From Ecdyonurus torrentis (Eukaryota; Arthropoda; Insecta; Ephemeroptera; Heptageniidae), in assembly GCA_949318235.1 (NCBI GenBank), contig OX439129.1, positions 2,790,001 through 2,854,000 on the forward strand: 64,000 bases of DNA, given 5' to 3'. The notes under the pieces are model-generated. The model saw nothing but the letters and a program-made list of their open reading frames with translations. It ran no database searches and was not told the DNA's origin. The number at the start of each line of letters is the position of its first letter. The first letter of the stretch is position 1. The translations under genes and the position numbers were made by a program. Positions 1-12,530 of the stretch are shown piece after piece.

Positions 1-1848
1 AAAAGCTATGTTTTGAGTCAAATTTAAAGTCAGTAGCATTCTTAGTTTTTGAGAAATCATCAAAACTAGTTTTAATCGTGTAAAAAGTATGATTTTTATC
101 ATTCAATAACATTTGGTTCTTGAAATAGAAACTTTGTTTCATGACTTGGTTTGGCTACATGATAAGTGAAAACTATAATTGTCAATAACCTAAAAAGTAT
201 GCGTCGGAGCAAAAAAGTTTAATACATCTTTTTTGTAGAGAATTAAAAAAGCTATGTTATAAGTTAAATTTTAAGTCAGTAGCATTCTTAGGTTTTGAGA
301 AATCATCAAAACTAGTTTTAATCGTGTAAAAAGTATGATTTTTATCATTCAATAACATTTGGTTCTTGAAATAGAAACTTTGTTTCATGACTTGGTTTGG
401 CTACATGATGAGTGAAAACTAAAATTGTCAATAACCCAAAAAGTATGCGTCGGAGCAAAAAAGTTCAAGACATCTTTTTTGTAAAGAATTGAAAAAGCTA
501 TGTTTTGAATTGAATTTGATGTCTGTAGCATTCTTATTTTTGGAGAAATCATCAAAACTATTTTTAATTGTGTAAAAAGTATGATTTTTATCATTCAATA
601 ACATTTGGTACTTGAAATAGAAACTTTGTTTCATGACTTGGTTTGGCTACATAATGAGTGAAAACTAAAATTGTCAATAACCTAAAAAGTATGCGTCGGA
701 GCAAACAAGTTTAAGACATCTTTTTTGTAGAGAATTAAAAAGGTATGTTATAAGTTAAATTTTAAGTCTGTAGCATACTTAGTTTTTGAGAAATCATCAA
801 AACTAGTTTTAATCGTGTAAAAAGTATGATTTTTATCATTCAATAACATTTGGTTCTTGAAATAGAAACTTTGTTTCATGACTTGGTTTGGCTACATGAT
901 GAGTGAAAACTAAAATTGTCAATAACCCAAAAAGTATGCGTCGGAGCAAAAAAGTTCAAGACATCTTTTTTGTAAAGAATTGAAAAAGCTAGGTTTTGAA
1001 TTGAATTTGAAGTCTGTAGCATACTTAGTTTTTGAGAAATCATCAAAACTAGTTTTAATCGTGTAAAAAGTATGATTTTTATCATTCAATAACATTTGGT
1101 TCTTGAAAAAGAAACTTTGTTTCATGACTTGGTTTGGCTACATGATGAGTGAAAACTAAAATTGTCAATAACCCAAAAAGTATGCGTCGGAGCAAAAAAG
1201 TTTAAGACATTTATTTTGTAGAGAATTGAAAAAGCTATGTTTTGAGTCAAATTTAAAGTCAGTAGCATTCTTAGTTTTTGAGAAATCATCAAAACTAGTT
1301 TTAATCGTGTAAAAAGTATGATTTTTATCATTCAATAACATTTGGTTCTTGAAATAGAAACTTTGTTTCATGACTTGGTTTGGCTACATGATAAGTGAAA
1401 ACTATAATTGTCAATAACCTAAAAAGTATGCGTCGGAGCAAAAAAGTTTAATACATCTTTTTTGTAGAGAATTAAAAAAGCTATGTTATAAGATAAATTT
1501 TAAGTCAGTAGCATTCTTAGTTTTTGAGAAATCATCAAAACTAGTTTTAATCGTGTAAAAAGTATGATTTTTATCATTCAATAACATTTGGTTCTTGAAA
1601 TAGAAACTTTGTTTCATGACTTGGTTTGGCTACATGATGAGTGAAAACTAAAATTGTCAATAACCCAAAAAGTATGCGTCGGAGCAAAAAAGTTCAAGAC
1701 ATCTTTTTTGTAAAGAATTGAAAAAGCTATGTTTTGAATTGAATTTGATGTCTGTAGCATTCTTATTTTTGGAGAAATCATCAAAACTAGTTTTAATCGT
1801 GTAAAAAGTATGATTTTTATCATTCAATAACATTTGGTTCTTGAAATA
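1..1848 (+). repeat. Sat246 large HOR block, copy 1
   Basis: This block reappears at 3196-5043 (offset 3195), 4671-6518 (offset 4670) and 8603-10450 (offset 8602). It is recognised by a run of rare variants in fixed order: ACTATTTTTAATTGTG at about 550-565, the GCAAACAAG monomer at about 700, CTAGGTTTTGAATTG at about 990, ACATTTATTTTG at about 1206, and ATAAGATAAATTTT at about 1490. Differences seen by eye are single bases, for example CATTCAATAAC at about 593 against CATTCATTAAC at about 3788. The order of variants, not just the monomer, is duplicated. This marks segmental amplification of multi-monomer blocks. Confidence 0.8.
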
Positions 1849-2107
1849 GATACTTTGTTTCATGACTTGGTTTGGCTACATGATGAGTGAAAACTAAAAT
1901 TGTCAATAACCCAAAAAGTATGCGTCGGAGCAAAAAAGTTCAAGACATCTTTTTTGTAGAGAATTGAAAAAGCTATGTTTTGAGTCAAATTTAAAGTCAG
2001 TAGCATTCTTAGTTTTTGAGAAATCATCAAAACTAGTTTTAATCGTGTAAAAATTATGATTTTTATCATTCAATAACATTTGGTTCTTGAAATAGAAACT
2101 TTGTTTC
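1370..2107 (+). repeat. Sat246 trimeric higher-order repeat, exemplar unit (~738 bp)
   Basis: Three monomer types alternate. Type 1 (1370-1615) has GATAAGTGAAAACTATAATTG and a TTATAAG..AAATTTTAAGTC tail. Type 2 (1616-1861) has GATGAGTG and GAATTGAATTTGATGTCTG followed by TTATTTTTGG. Type 3 (1862-2107) has TTTGAGTCAAATTTAAAGTC. The type 1 head recurs at a three-monomer spacing of about 738 bp at many places (1370, 2108, 2845; 6042, 6780, 7517, 8254; 12432, 13169, 13906, 14643; 15626, 16363, 17100, 17837). Intervals of two, four, five or six monomers mark places where monomers were lost or gained. A three-monomer HOR is therefore the basic unit of this array. Confidence 0.85.
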
Positions 2108-2844
2108 ATGACTTGGTTTGGCTACATGATAAGTGAAAACTATAATTGTCAATAACCTAAAAAGTATGCGTCGGAGCAAAAAAGTTTAATACATCTTTTT
2201 TGTAGAGAATTAAAAAAGCTATGTTATAAGTTAAATTTTAAGTCAGTAGCATTCTTAGTTTTTGAGAAATCATCAAAACTAGTTTTAATCGTGTAAAAAG
2301 TATGATTTTTATCATTCAATAACATTTGGTTCTTGAAATAGAAACTTTGTTTCATGACTTGGTTTGGCTACATGATGAGTGAAAACTAAAATTGTCAATA
2401 ACCCAAAAAGTATGCGTCGGAGCAAAAAAGTTTAAGACATCTTTTTTGTAAAGAATTGAAAAAGCTATGTTTTGAATTGAATTTGATGTCTGTAGCATTC
2501 TTATTTTTGGAGAAATCATCAAAACTAGTTTTAATCGTGTAAAAAGTATGATTTTTATCATTCAATAACATTTGGTTCTTGAAATAGATACTTTGTTTCA
2601 TGACTTGGTTTGGCTACATGATGAGTGAAAACTAAAATTGTCAATAACCCAAAAAGTATGCGTCGGAGCAAAAAAGTTTAAGACATTTTTTTGTAGAGAA
2701 TTGAAAAAGCTATGGTTTGAGTCAAATTTAAAGTCAGTAGCATTCTTAGTTTTTGAGAAATCATCAAAACTAGTTTTAATCGTGTAAAAAGTATGATTTT
2801 TATCATTCAATAACATTTGGTTCTTGAAATAGAAACTTTGTTTC

Positions 2845-3089
2845 ATGACTTGGTTTGGCTACATGATAAGTGAAAACTATAATTGTCAATAACCTAAAAA
2901 GTATGCGTCGGAGCAAAAAAGTTTAAGACATTTTTTTGTAGAGAATTGAAAAAGCTATGTTTTGAGTCAAATTTAAAGTCAGTAGCATTCTTAGTTTTTG
3001 AGAAATCATCAAAACTAGTTTTAATCGTGTAAAAAGTATGATTTTTATCATTCAATAACATTTGGTTCTTGAAATAGAAACTTTGTTTC
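2845..3089 (+). repeat. Chimeric Sat246 monomer (type 1 head, type 3 tail)
   Basis: The left part has the type 1 markers GATAAGTG, CTATAATTG and AACCTAAAAAG. The right part has the type 3 markers GACATTTTTTTGTAGAG and TTTTGAGTCAAATTTAAAG. A normal type 1 monomer would continue with the TTATAAGTTAAATTTT tail. This is the expected product of unequal exchange or gene conversion inside a monomer. The same chimera recurs at 8252-8496 as part of the 5407-bp duplication, so it arose before that duplication. Confidence 0.8.
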
Positions 3090-3195
3090 ATGACTTGGTT
3101 TGGCTACATGATGAGTGAAAACTAAAATTGTCAATAACCCAAAAAGTATGCGTCGGAGCAAAAAAGTTTAAGACATTTATTTTGTAGAGAATTGA

Positions 3196-5043
3196 AAAAG
3201 CTATGTTTTGAGTCAAATTTAAAGTCAGTAGCATTCTTAGTTTTTGAGAAATCATCAAAACTAGTTTTAATCGTGTAAAAAGTATGATTTTTATCATTCA
3301 ATAACATTTGGTTCTTGAAATAGAAACTTTGTTTCATGACTTGGTTTGGCTACATGATAAGTGAAAACTATAATTGTCAATAACCTAAAAAGTATGCGTC
3401 GGAGCAAAAAAGTTTAATACATCTTTTTTGTAGAGAATTAAAAAAGCTATGTTATAAGTTAAATTTTAAGTCAGTAGCATTCTTAGGTTTTGAGAAATCA
3501 TCAAAACTAGTTTTAATCGTGTAAAAAGTATGATTTTTATCATTCAATAACATTTGGTTCTTGAAATAGAAACTTTGTTTCATGACTTGGTTTGGCTACA
3601 TGATGAGTGAAAACTAAAATTGTCAATAACCCAAAAAGTATGCGTCGGAGCAAAAAAGTTCAAGACATCTTTTTTGTAAAGAATTGAAAAAGCTATGTTT
3701 TGAATTGAATTTGATGTCTGTAGCATTCTTATTTTTGGAGAAATCATCAAAACTATTTTTAATTGTGTAAAAAGTATGATTTTTATCATTCATTAACATT
3801 TGGTACTTGAAATAGAAACTTTGTTTCATGACTTGGTTTGGCTACATAATGAGTGAAAACTAAAATTGTCAATAACCTAAAAAGTATGCGTCGGAGCAAA
3901 CAAGTTTAAGACATCTTTTTTGTAGAGAATTAAAAAGGTATGTTATAAGTTAAATTTTAAGTCTGTAGCATACTTAGTTTTTGAGAAATCATCAAAACTA
4001 GTTTTAATCGTGTAAAAAGTATGATTTTTATCATTCAATAACATTTGGTTCTTGAAATAGAAACTTTGTTTCATGACTTGGTTTGGCTACATGATGAGTG
4101 AAAACTAAAATTGTCAATAACCCAAAAAGTATGCGTCGGAGCAAAAAAGTTCAAGACATCTTTTTTGTAAAGAATTGAAAAAGCTAGGTTTTGAATTGAA
4201 TTTGAAGTCTGTAGCATACTTAGTTTTTGAGAAATCATCAAAACTAGTTTTAATCGTGTAAAAAGTATGATTTTTATCATTCAATAACATTTGGTTCTTG
4301 AAAAAGAAACTTTGTTTCATGACTTGGTTTGGCTACATGATGAGTGAAAACTAAAATTGTCAATAACCCAAAAAGTATGCGTCGGAGCAAAAAAGTTTAA
4401 GACATTTATTTTGTAGAGAATTGAAAAAGCTATGTTTTGAGTCAAATTTAAAGTCAGTAGCATTCTTAGTTTTTGAGAAATCATCAAAACTAGTTTTAAT
4501 CGTGTAAAAAGTATGATTTTTATCATTCAATAACATTTGGTTCTTGAAATAGAAACTTTGTTTCATGACTTGGTTTGGCTACATGATAAGTGAAAACTAT
4601 AATTGTCAATAACCTAAAAAGTATGCGTCGGAGCAAAAAAGTTTAATACATCTTTTTTGTAGAGAATTAAAAAAGCTATGTTATAAGATAAATTTTAAGT
4701 CAGTAGCATTCTTAGTTTTTGAGAAATCATCAAAACTAGTTTTAATCGTGTAAAAAGTATGATTTTTATCATTCAATAACATTTGGTTCTTGAAATAGAA
4801 ACTTTGTTTCATGACTTGGTTTGGCTACATGATGAGTGAAAACTAAAATTGTCAATAACCCAAAAAGTATGCGTCGGAGCAAAAAAGTTCAAGACATCTT
4901 TTTTGTAAAGAATTGAAAAAGCTATGTTTTGAATTGAATTTGATGTCTGTAGCATTCTTATTTTTGGAGAAATCATCAAAACTAGTTTTAATCGTGTAAA
5001 AAGTATGATTTTTATCATTCAATAACATTTGGTTCTTGAAATA
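3196..5043 (+). repeat. Sat246 large HOR block, copy 2
   Basis: It carries the same ordered variants as 1-1848. Differences noted by eye are CATTCATTAAC at about 3788 and AGAAACTTTG at about 5045, where copy 1 has AGATACTTTG. Copy 3 starts inside its right part (4671), so copies 2 and 3 overlap in a tandem arrangement with a period of 1475 bp, six monomers. Confidence 0.78.
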
Positions 5044-6518
5044 GAAACTTTGTTTCATGACTTGGTTTGGCTACATGATGAGTGAAAACTAAAATTGTCA
5101 ATAACCCAAAAAGTATGCGTCGGAGCAAAAAAGTTCAAGACATCTTTTTTGTAAAGAATTGAAAAAGCTATGTTTTGAATTGAATTTGATGTCTGTAGCA
5201 TTCTTATTTTTGGAGAAATCATCAAAACTATTTTTAATTGTGTAAAAAGTATGATTTTTATCATTCATTAACATTTGGTACTTGAAATAGAAACTTTGTT
5301 TCATGACTTGGTTTGGCTACATAATGAGTGAAAACTAAAATTGTCAATAACCTAAAAAGTATGCGTCGGAGCAAACAAGTTTAAGACATCTTTTTTGTAG
5401 AGAATTAAAAAGGTATGTTATAAGTTAAATTTTAAGTCTGTAGCATACTTAGTTTTTGAGAAATCATCAAAACTAGTTTTAATCGTGTAAAAAGTATGAT
5501 TTTTATCATTCAATAACATTTGGTTCTTGAAATAGAAACTTTGTTTCATGACTTGGTTTGGCTACATGATGAGTGAAAACTAAAATTGTCAATAACCCAA
5601 AAAGTATGCGTCGGAGCAAAAAAGTTCAAGACATCTTTTTTGTAAAGAATTGAAAAAGCTAGGTTTTGAATTGAATTTGAAGTCTGTAGCATACTTAGTT
5701 TTTGAGAAATCATCAAAACTAGTTTTAATCGTGTAAAAAGTATGATTTTTATCATTCAATAACATTTGGTTCTTGAAAAAGAAACTTTGTTTCATGACTT
5801 GGTTTGGCTACATGATGAGTGAAAACTAAAATTGTCAATAACCCAAAAAGTATGCGTCGGAGCAAAAAAGTTTAAGACATTTATTTTGTAGAGAATTGAA
5901 AAAGCTATGTTTTGAGTCAAATTTAAAGTCAGTAGCATTCTTAGTTTTTGAGAAATCATCAAAACTAGTTTTAATCGTGTAAAAAGTATGATTTTTATCA
6001 TTCAATAACATTTGGTTCTTGAAATAGAAACTTTGTTTCATGACTTGGTTTGGCTACATGATAAGTGAAAACTATAATTGTCAATAACCTAAAAAGTATG
6101 CGTCGGAGCAAAAAAGTTTAATACATCTTTTTTGTAGAGAATTAAAAAAGCTATGTTATAAGATAAATTTTAAGTCAGTAGCATTCTTAGTTTTTGAGAA
6201 ATCATCAAAACTAGTTTTAATCGTGTAAAAAGTATGATTTTTATCATTCAATAACATTTGGTTCTTGAAATAGAAACTTTGTTTCATGACTTGGTTTGGC
6301 TACATGATGAGTGAAAACTAAAATTGTCAATAACCCAAAAAGTATGCGTCGGAGCAAAAAAGTTCAAGACATCTTTTTTGTAAAGAATTGAAAAAGCTAT
6401 GTTTTGAATTGAATTTGATGTCTGTAGCATTCTTATTTTTGGAGAAATCATCAAAACTAGTTTTAATCGTGTAAAAAGTATGATTTTTATCATTCAATAA
6501 CATTTGGTTCTTGAAATA
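4671..6518 (+). repeat. Sat246 large HOR block, copy 3
   Basis: The ordered variant set of copy 1 is present again, in tandem with copy 2 at a 1475-bp (six-monomer) period. It shares the CATTCATTAAC variant with copies 2 and 4 but not copy 1, so copies 2-4 are closer to each other than to copy 1. Confidence 0.78.
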
Positions 6519-8602
6519 GATACTTTGTTTCATGACTTGGTTTGGCTACATGATGAGTGAAAACTAAAATTGTCAATAACCCAAAAAGTATGCGTCGGAG
6601 CAAAAAAGTTCAAGACATCTTTTTTGTAGAGAATTGAAAAAGCTATGTTTTGAGTCAAATTTAAAGTCAGTAGCATTCTTAGTTTTTGAGAAATCATCAA
6701 AACTAGTTTTAATCGTGTAAAAATTATGATTTTTATCATTCAATAACATTTGGTTCTTGAAATAGAAACTTTGTTTCATGACTTGGTTTGGCTACATGAT
6801 AAGTGAAAACTATAATTGTCAATAACCTAAAAAGTATGCGTCGGAGCAAAAAAGTTTAATACATCTTTTTTGTAGAGAATTAAAAAAGCTATGTTATAAG
6901 TTAAATTTTAAGTCAGTAGCATTCTTAGTTTTTGAGAAATCATCAAAACTAGTTTTAATCGTGTAAAAAGTATGATTTTTATCATTCAATAACATTTGGT
7001 TCTTGAAATAGAAACTTTGTTTCATGACTTGGTTTGGCTACATGATTAGTGAAAACTAAAATTGTCAATAACCCAAAAAGTATGCGTCGGAGCAAAAAAG
7101 TTCAAGACATCTTTTTTGTAAAGAATTGAAAAAGCTATGTTTTGAATTGAATTTGATGTCTGTAGCATTCTTATTTTTGGAGAAATCATCAAAACTAGTT
7201 TTAATCGTGTAAAAAGTATGATTTTTATCATTCAATAACATTTGGTTCTTGAAATAGATACTTTGTTTCATGACTTGGTTTGGCTACATGATGAGTGAAA
7301 ACTAAAATTGTCAATAACCCAAAAAGTATGCGTCGGAGCAAAAAAGTTTAAGACATTTTTTTGTAGAGAATTGAAAAAGCTATGTTTTGAGTCAAATTTA
7401 AAGTCAGTAGCATTCTTAGTTTTTGAGAAATCATCAAAACTAGTTTTAATCGTGTAAAAAGTATGATTTTTATCATTCAATATCATTTGGTTCTTGAAAT
7501 AGAAACTTTGTTTCATGACTTGGTTTGGCTACATGATAAGTGAAAACTATAATTGTCAATAACCTAAAAAGTATGCGTCGGAGCAAAAAAGTTGAAGACA
7601 TCTTTTTTGTAGAGAATTAAAAAAGCTATGTTATAAGTTAAATTTTAAGTCAGTAGCATTCTTAGGTTTTGAGAAATCATCAAAACTAGTTTTAATCGTG
7701 TAAAAAGTATGATTTTTATCATTCAATAACATTTGGTTCTTGAAATAGAAACTTTGTTTCATGACTTGGTTTGGCTACATGATGAGTGAAAACTAAAATT
7801 GTCAATAACCCAAAAAGTATGCGTCGGAGCAAAAAAGTTCAAGACATCTTTTTTGTAAAGAATTGAAAAAGCTATGTTTTGAATTGAATTTGATGTCTGT
7901 AGCATTCTTATTTTTGGAGAAATCATCAAAACTAGTTTTAATCGTGTAAAAAGTATGATTTTTATCATTCAATAACATTTGGTTCTTGAAATAGATACTT
8001 TGTTTCATGACTTGGTTTGGCTACATGATGAGTGAAAACTAAAATTGTCAATAACCCAAAAAGTATGCGTCGGAGCAAAAAAGTTTAAGACATTTTTTTG
8101 TAGAGAATTGAAAAAGCTATGGTTTGAGTCAAATTTAAAGTCAGTAGCATTCTTAGTTTTTGAGAAATCATCAAAACTAGTTTTAATCGTGTAAAAAGTA
8201 TGATTTTTATCATTCAATAACATTTGGTTCTTGAAATAGAAACTTTGTTTCATGACTTGGTTTGGCTACATGATAAGTGAAAACTATAATTGTCAATAAC
8301 CTAAAAAGTATGCGTCGGAGCAAAAAAGTTTAAGACATTTTTTTGTAGAGAATTGAAAAAGCTATGTTTTGAGTCAAATTTAAAGTCAGTAGCATTCTTA
8401 GTTTTTGAGAAATCATCAAAACTAGTTTTAATCGTGTAAAAAGTATGATTTTTATCATTCAATAACATTTGGTTCTTGAAATAGAAACTTTGTTTCATGA
8501 CTTGGTTTGGCTACATGATGAGTGAAAACTAAAATTGTCAATAACCCAAAAAGTATGCGTCGGAGCAAAAAAGTTTAAGACATTTATTTTGTAGAGAATT
8601 GA

Positions 8603-10450
8603 AAAAGCTATGTTTTGAGTCAAATTTAAAGTCAGTAGCATTCTTAGTTTTTGAGAAATCATCAAAACTAGTTTTAATCGTGTAAAAAGTATGATTTTTA
8701 TCATTCAATAACATTTGGTTCTTGAAATAGAAACTTTGTTTCATGACTTGGTTTGGCTACATGATAAGTGAAAACTATAATTGTCAATAACCTAAAAAGT
8801 ATGCGTCGGAGCAAAAAAGTTTAATACATCTTTTTTGTAGAGAATTAAAAAAGCTATGTTATAAGTTAAATTTTAAGTCAGTAGCATTCTTAGGTTTTGA
8901 GAAATCATCAAAACTAGTTTTAATCGTGTAAAAAGTATGATTTTTATCATTCAATAACATTTGGTTCTTGAAATAGAAACTTTGTTTCATGACTTGGTTT
9001 GGCTACATGATGAGTGAAAACTAAAATTGTCAATAACCCAAAAAGTATGCGTCGGAGCAAAAAAGTTCAAGACATCTTTTTTGTAAAGAATTGAAAAAGC
9101 TATGTTTTGAATTGAATTTGATGTCTGTAGCATTCTTATTTTTGGAGAAATCATCAAAACTATTTTTAATTGTGTAAAAAGTATGATTTTTATCATTCAT
9201 TAACATTTGGTACTTGAAATAGAAACTTTGTTTCATGACTTGGTTTGGCTACATAATGAGTGAAAACTAAAATTGTCAATAACCTAAAAAGTATGCGTCG
9301 GAGCAAACAAGTTTAAGACATCTTTTTTGTAGAGAATTAAAAAGGTATGTTATAAGTTAAATTTTAAGTCTGTAGCATACTTAGTTTTTGAGAAATCATC
9401 AAAACTAGTTTTAATCGTGTAAAAAGTATGATTTTTATCATTCAATAACATTTGGTTCTTGAAATAGAAACTTTGTTTCATGACTTGGTTTGGCTACATG
9501 ATGAGTGAAAACTAAAATTGTCAATAACCCAAAAAGTATGCGTCGGAGCAAAAAAGTTCAAGACATCTTTTTTGTAAAGAATTGAAAAAGCTAGGTTTTG
9601 AATTGAATTTGAAGTCTGTAGCATACTTAGTTTTTGAGAAATCATCAAAACTAGTTTTAATCGTGTAAAAAGTATGATTTTTATCATTCAATAACATTTG
9701 GTTCTTGAAAAAGAAACTTTGTTTCATGACTTGGTTTGGCTACATGATGAGTGAAAACTAAAATTGTCAATAACCCAAAAAGTATGCGTCGGAGCAAAAA
9801 AGTTTAAGACATTTATTTTGTAGAGAATTGAAAAAGCTATGTTTTGAGTCAAATTTAAAGTCAGTAGCATTCTTAGTTTTTGAGAAATCATCAAAACTAG
9901 TTTTAATCGTGTAAAAAGTATGATTTTTATCATTCAATAACATTTGGTTCTTGAAATAGAAACTTTGTTTCATGACTTGGTTTGGCTACATGATAAGTGA
10001 AAACTATAATTGTCAATAACCTAAAAAGTATGCGTCGGAGCAAAAAAGTTTAATACATCTTTTTTGTAGAGAATTAAAAAAGCTATGTTATAAGATAAAT
10101 TTTAAGTCAGTAGCATTCTTAGTTTTTGAGAAATCATCAAAACTAGTTTTAATCGTGTAAAAAGTATGATTTTTATCATTCAATAACATTTGGTTCTTGA
10201 AATAGAAACTTTGTTTCATGACTTGGTTTGGCTACATGATGAGTGAAAACTAAAATTGTCAATAACCCAAAAAGTATGCGTCGGAGCAAAAAAGTTCAAG
10301 ACATCTTTTTTGTAAAGAATTGAAAAAGCTATGTTTTGAATTGAATTTGATGTCTGTAGCATTCTTATTTTTGGAGAAATCATCAAAACTAGTTTTAATC
10401 GTGTAAAAAGTATGATTTTTATCATTCAATAACATTTGGTTCTTGAAATA
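8603..10450 (+). repeat. Sat246 large HOR block, copy 4
   Basis: The variant order matches copy 3 at an offset of 3932 bp (16 monomers), and the match continues to about 11450 on the right. Copy 4 also lies at an offset of 5407 bp (22 monomers) from copy 2. At that second offset the match runs from about 2352-5018 to 7759-10425. Confidence 0.78.
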
Positions 10451-10579
10451 GATACTTTGTTTCATGACTTGGTTTGGCTACATGATGAGTGAAAACTAAA
10501 ATTGTCAATAACCCAAAAAGTATGCGTCGGAGCAAAAAAGTTCAAGACATCTTTTTTGTAGAGAATTGAAAAAGCTATG

Positions 10580-12530
10580 TTTTGAGTCAAATTTAAAGTC
10601 AGTAGCATTCTTAGTTTTTGAGAAATCATCAAAACTAGTTTTAATCGTGTAAAAATTATGATTTTTATCATTCAATAACATTTGGTTCTTGAAATAGAAA
10701 CTTTGTTTCATGACTTGGTTTGGCTACATGATAAGTGAAAACTATAATTGTCAATAACCTAAAAAGTATGCGTCGGAGCAAAAAAGTTTAATACATCTTT
10801 TTTGTAGAGAATTAAAAAAGCTATGTTATAAGTTAAATTTTAAGTCAGTAGCATTCTTAGTTTTTGAGAAATCATCAAAACTAGTTTTAATCGTGTAAAA
10901 AGTATGATTTTTATCATTCAATAACATTTGGTTCTTGAAATAGAAACTTTGTTTCATGACTTGGTTTGGCTACATGATTAGTGAAAACTAAAATTGTCAA
11001 TAACCCAAAAAGTATGCGTCGGAGCAAAAAAGTTCAAGACATCTTTTTTGTAAAGAATTGAAAAAGCTATGTTTTGAATTGAATTTGATGTCTGTAGCAT
11101 TCTTATTTTTGGAGAAATCATCAAAACTAGTTTTAATCGTGTAAAAAGTATGATTTTTATCATTCAATAACATTTGGTTCTTGAAATAGATACTTTGTTT
11201 CATGACTTGGTTTGGCTACATGATGAGTGAAAACTAAAATTGTCAATAACCCAAAAAGTATGCGTCGGAGCAAAAAAGTTTAAGACATTTTTTTGTAGAG
11301 AATTGAAAAAGCTATGTTTTGAGTCAAATTTAAAGTCAGTAGCATTCTTAGTTTTTGAGAAATCATCAAAACTAGTTTTAATCGTGTAAAAAGTATGATT
11401 TTTATCATTCAATATCATTTGGTTCTTGAAATAGAAACTTTGTTTCATGACTTGGTTTGGCTACATGATAAGTGAAAACTATAATTGTCAATAACCTAAA
11501 AAGTATGCGTCGGAGCAAAAAAGTTGAAGACATCTTTTTTGTAGAGAATTAAAAAAGCTATGTTATAAGTTAAATTTTAAGTCAGTAGCATTCTTAGGTT
11601 TTGAGAAATCATCAAAACTAGTTTTAATCGTGTAAAAAGTATGATTTTTATCATTCAATAACATTTGGTTCTTGAAATAGAAACTTTGTTTCATGACTTG
11701 GTTTGGCTACATGATGAGTGAAAACTAAAATTGTCAATAACCCAAAAAGTATGCGTCGGAGCAAAAAAGTTCAAGACATCTTTTTTGTAAAGAATTGAAA
11801 AAGCTATGTTTTGAATTGAATTTGATGTCTGTAGCATTCTTATTTTTGGAGAAATCATCAAAACTATTTTTAATTGTGTAAAAAGTATGATTTTTATCAT
11901 TCAATAACATTTGGTACTTGAAATAGAAACTTTGTTTCATGACTTGGTTTGGCTACATAATGAGTGAAAACTAAAATTGTCAATAACCCAAAAAGTATGC
12001 GTCGGAGCAAAAATGTTCAAGACATCTTTTTTGTAGAGAATTGAAAAAGCTAGGTTTTGAATTGAATTTGAAGTCTGTAGCATACTTAGTTTTTGAGAAA
12101 TCATCAAAACTAGTTTTAATCGTGTAAAAAGTATGATTTTTATCATTCAATAACATTTGGTTCTTGAAATAGAAACTTTGTTTCATGACTTGGTTTGGCT
12201 ACATGATGAGTGAAAACTAAAATTGTCAATAACCCAAAAAGTATGCGTCGGAGCAAAAAAGTTTAAGACATTTTTTTGTAGAGAATTGAAAAAGCTATGT
12301 TTTGAGTCAAATTTAAAGTCAGTAGCATTCTTAGTTTTTGAGAAATCATCAAAACTAGTTTTAATCGTGTAAAAAGTATGATTTTTATCATTCAATAACA
12401 TTTGGTTCTTGAAATAGAAACTTTGTTTCATGACTTGGTTTGGCTACATGATAAGTGAAAACTATAATTGTCAATAACCTAAAAAGTATGCGTCGGAGCA
12501 AAAAAGTTTAATACATCTTTTTTGTAGAGA
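10580..12530 (+). repeat. Sat246 13-monomer duplication, left copy
   Basis: It is repeated at 13774-15724 with an offset of 3194 bp. Shared rare variants are the GATTAGTG head at about 10976, CATTCAATATCATTTGG at about 11407, GTTGAAGACATC at about 11522 and GCAAAAATGTTCAAGAC at about 12007. One substitution was seen by eye: CAATAACATTTGG at about 11659 is CAACAACATTTGG at about 14853. Confidence 0.8.

Noticed and set aside
880..930. Hammerhead-like CATGATGAGTGAAAAC in the 246-bp monomer
   Set aside because: The core C and U are not in place and there is no stem II between GATGAG and GAAAA.
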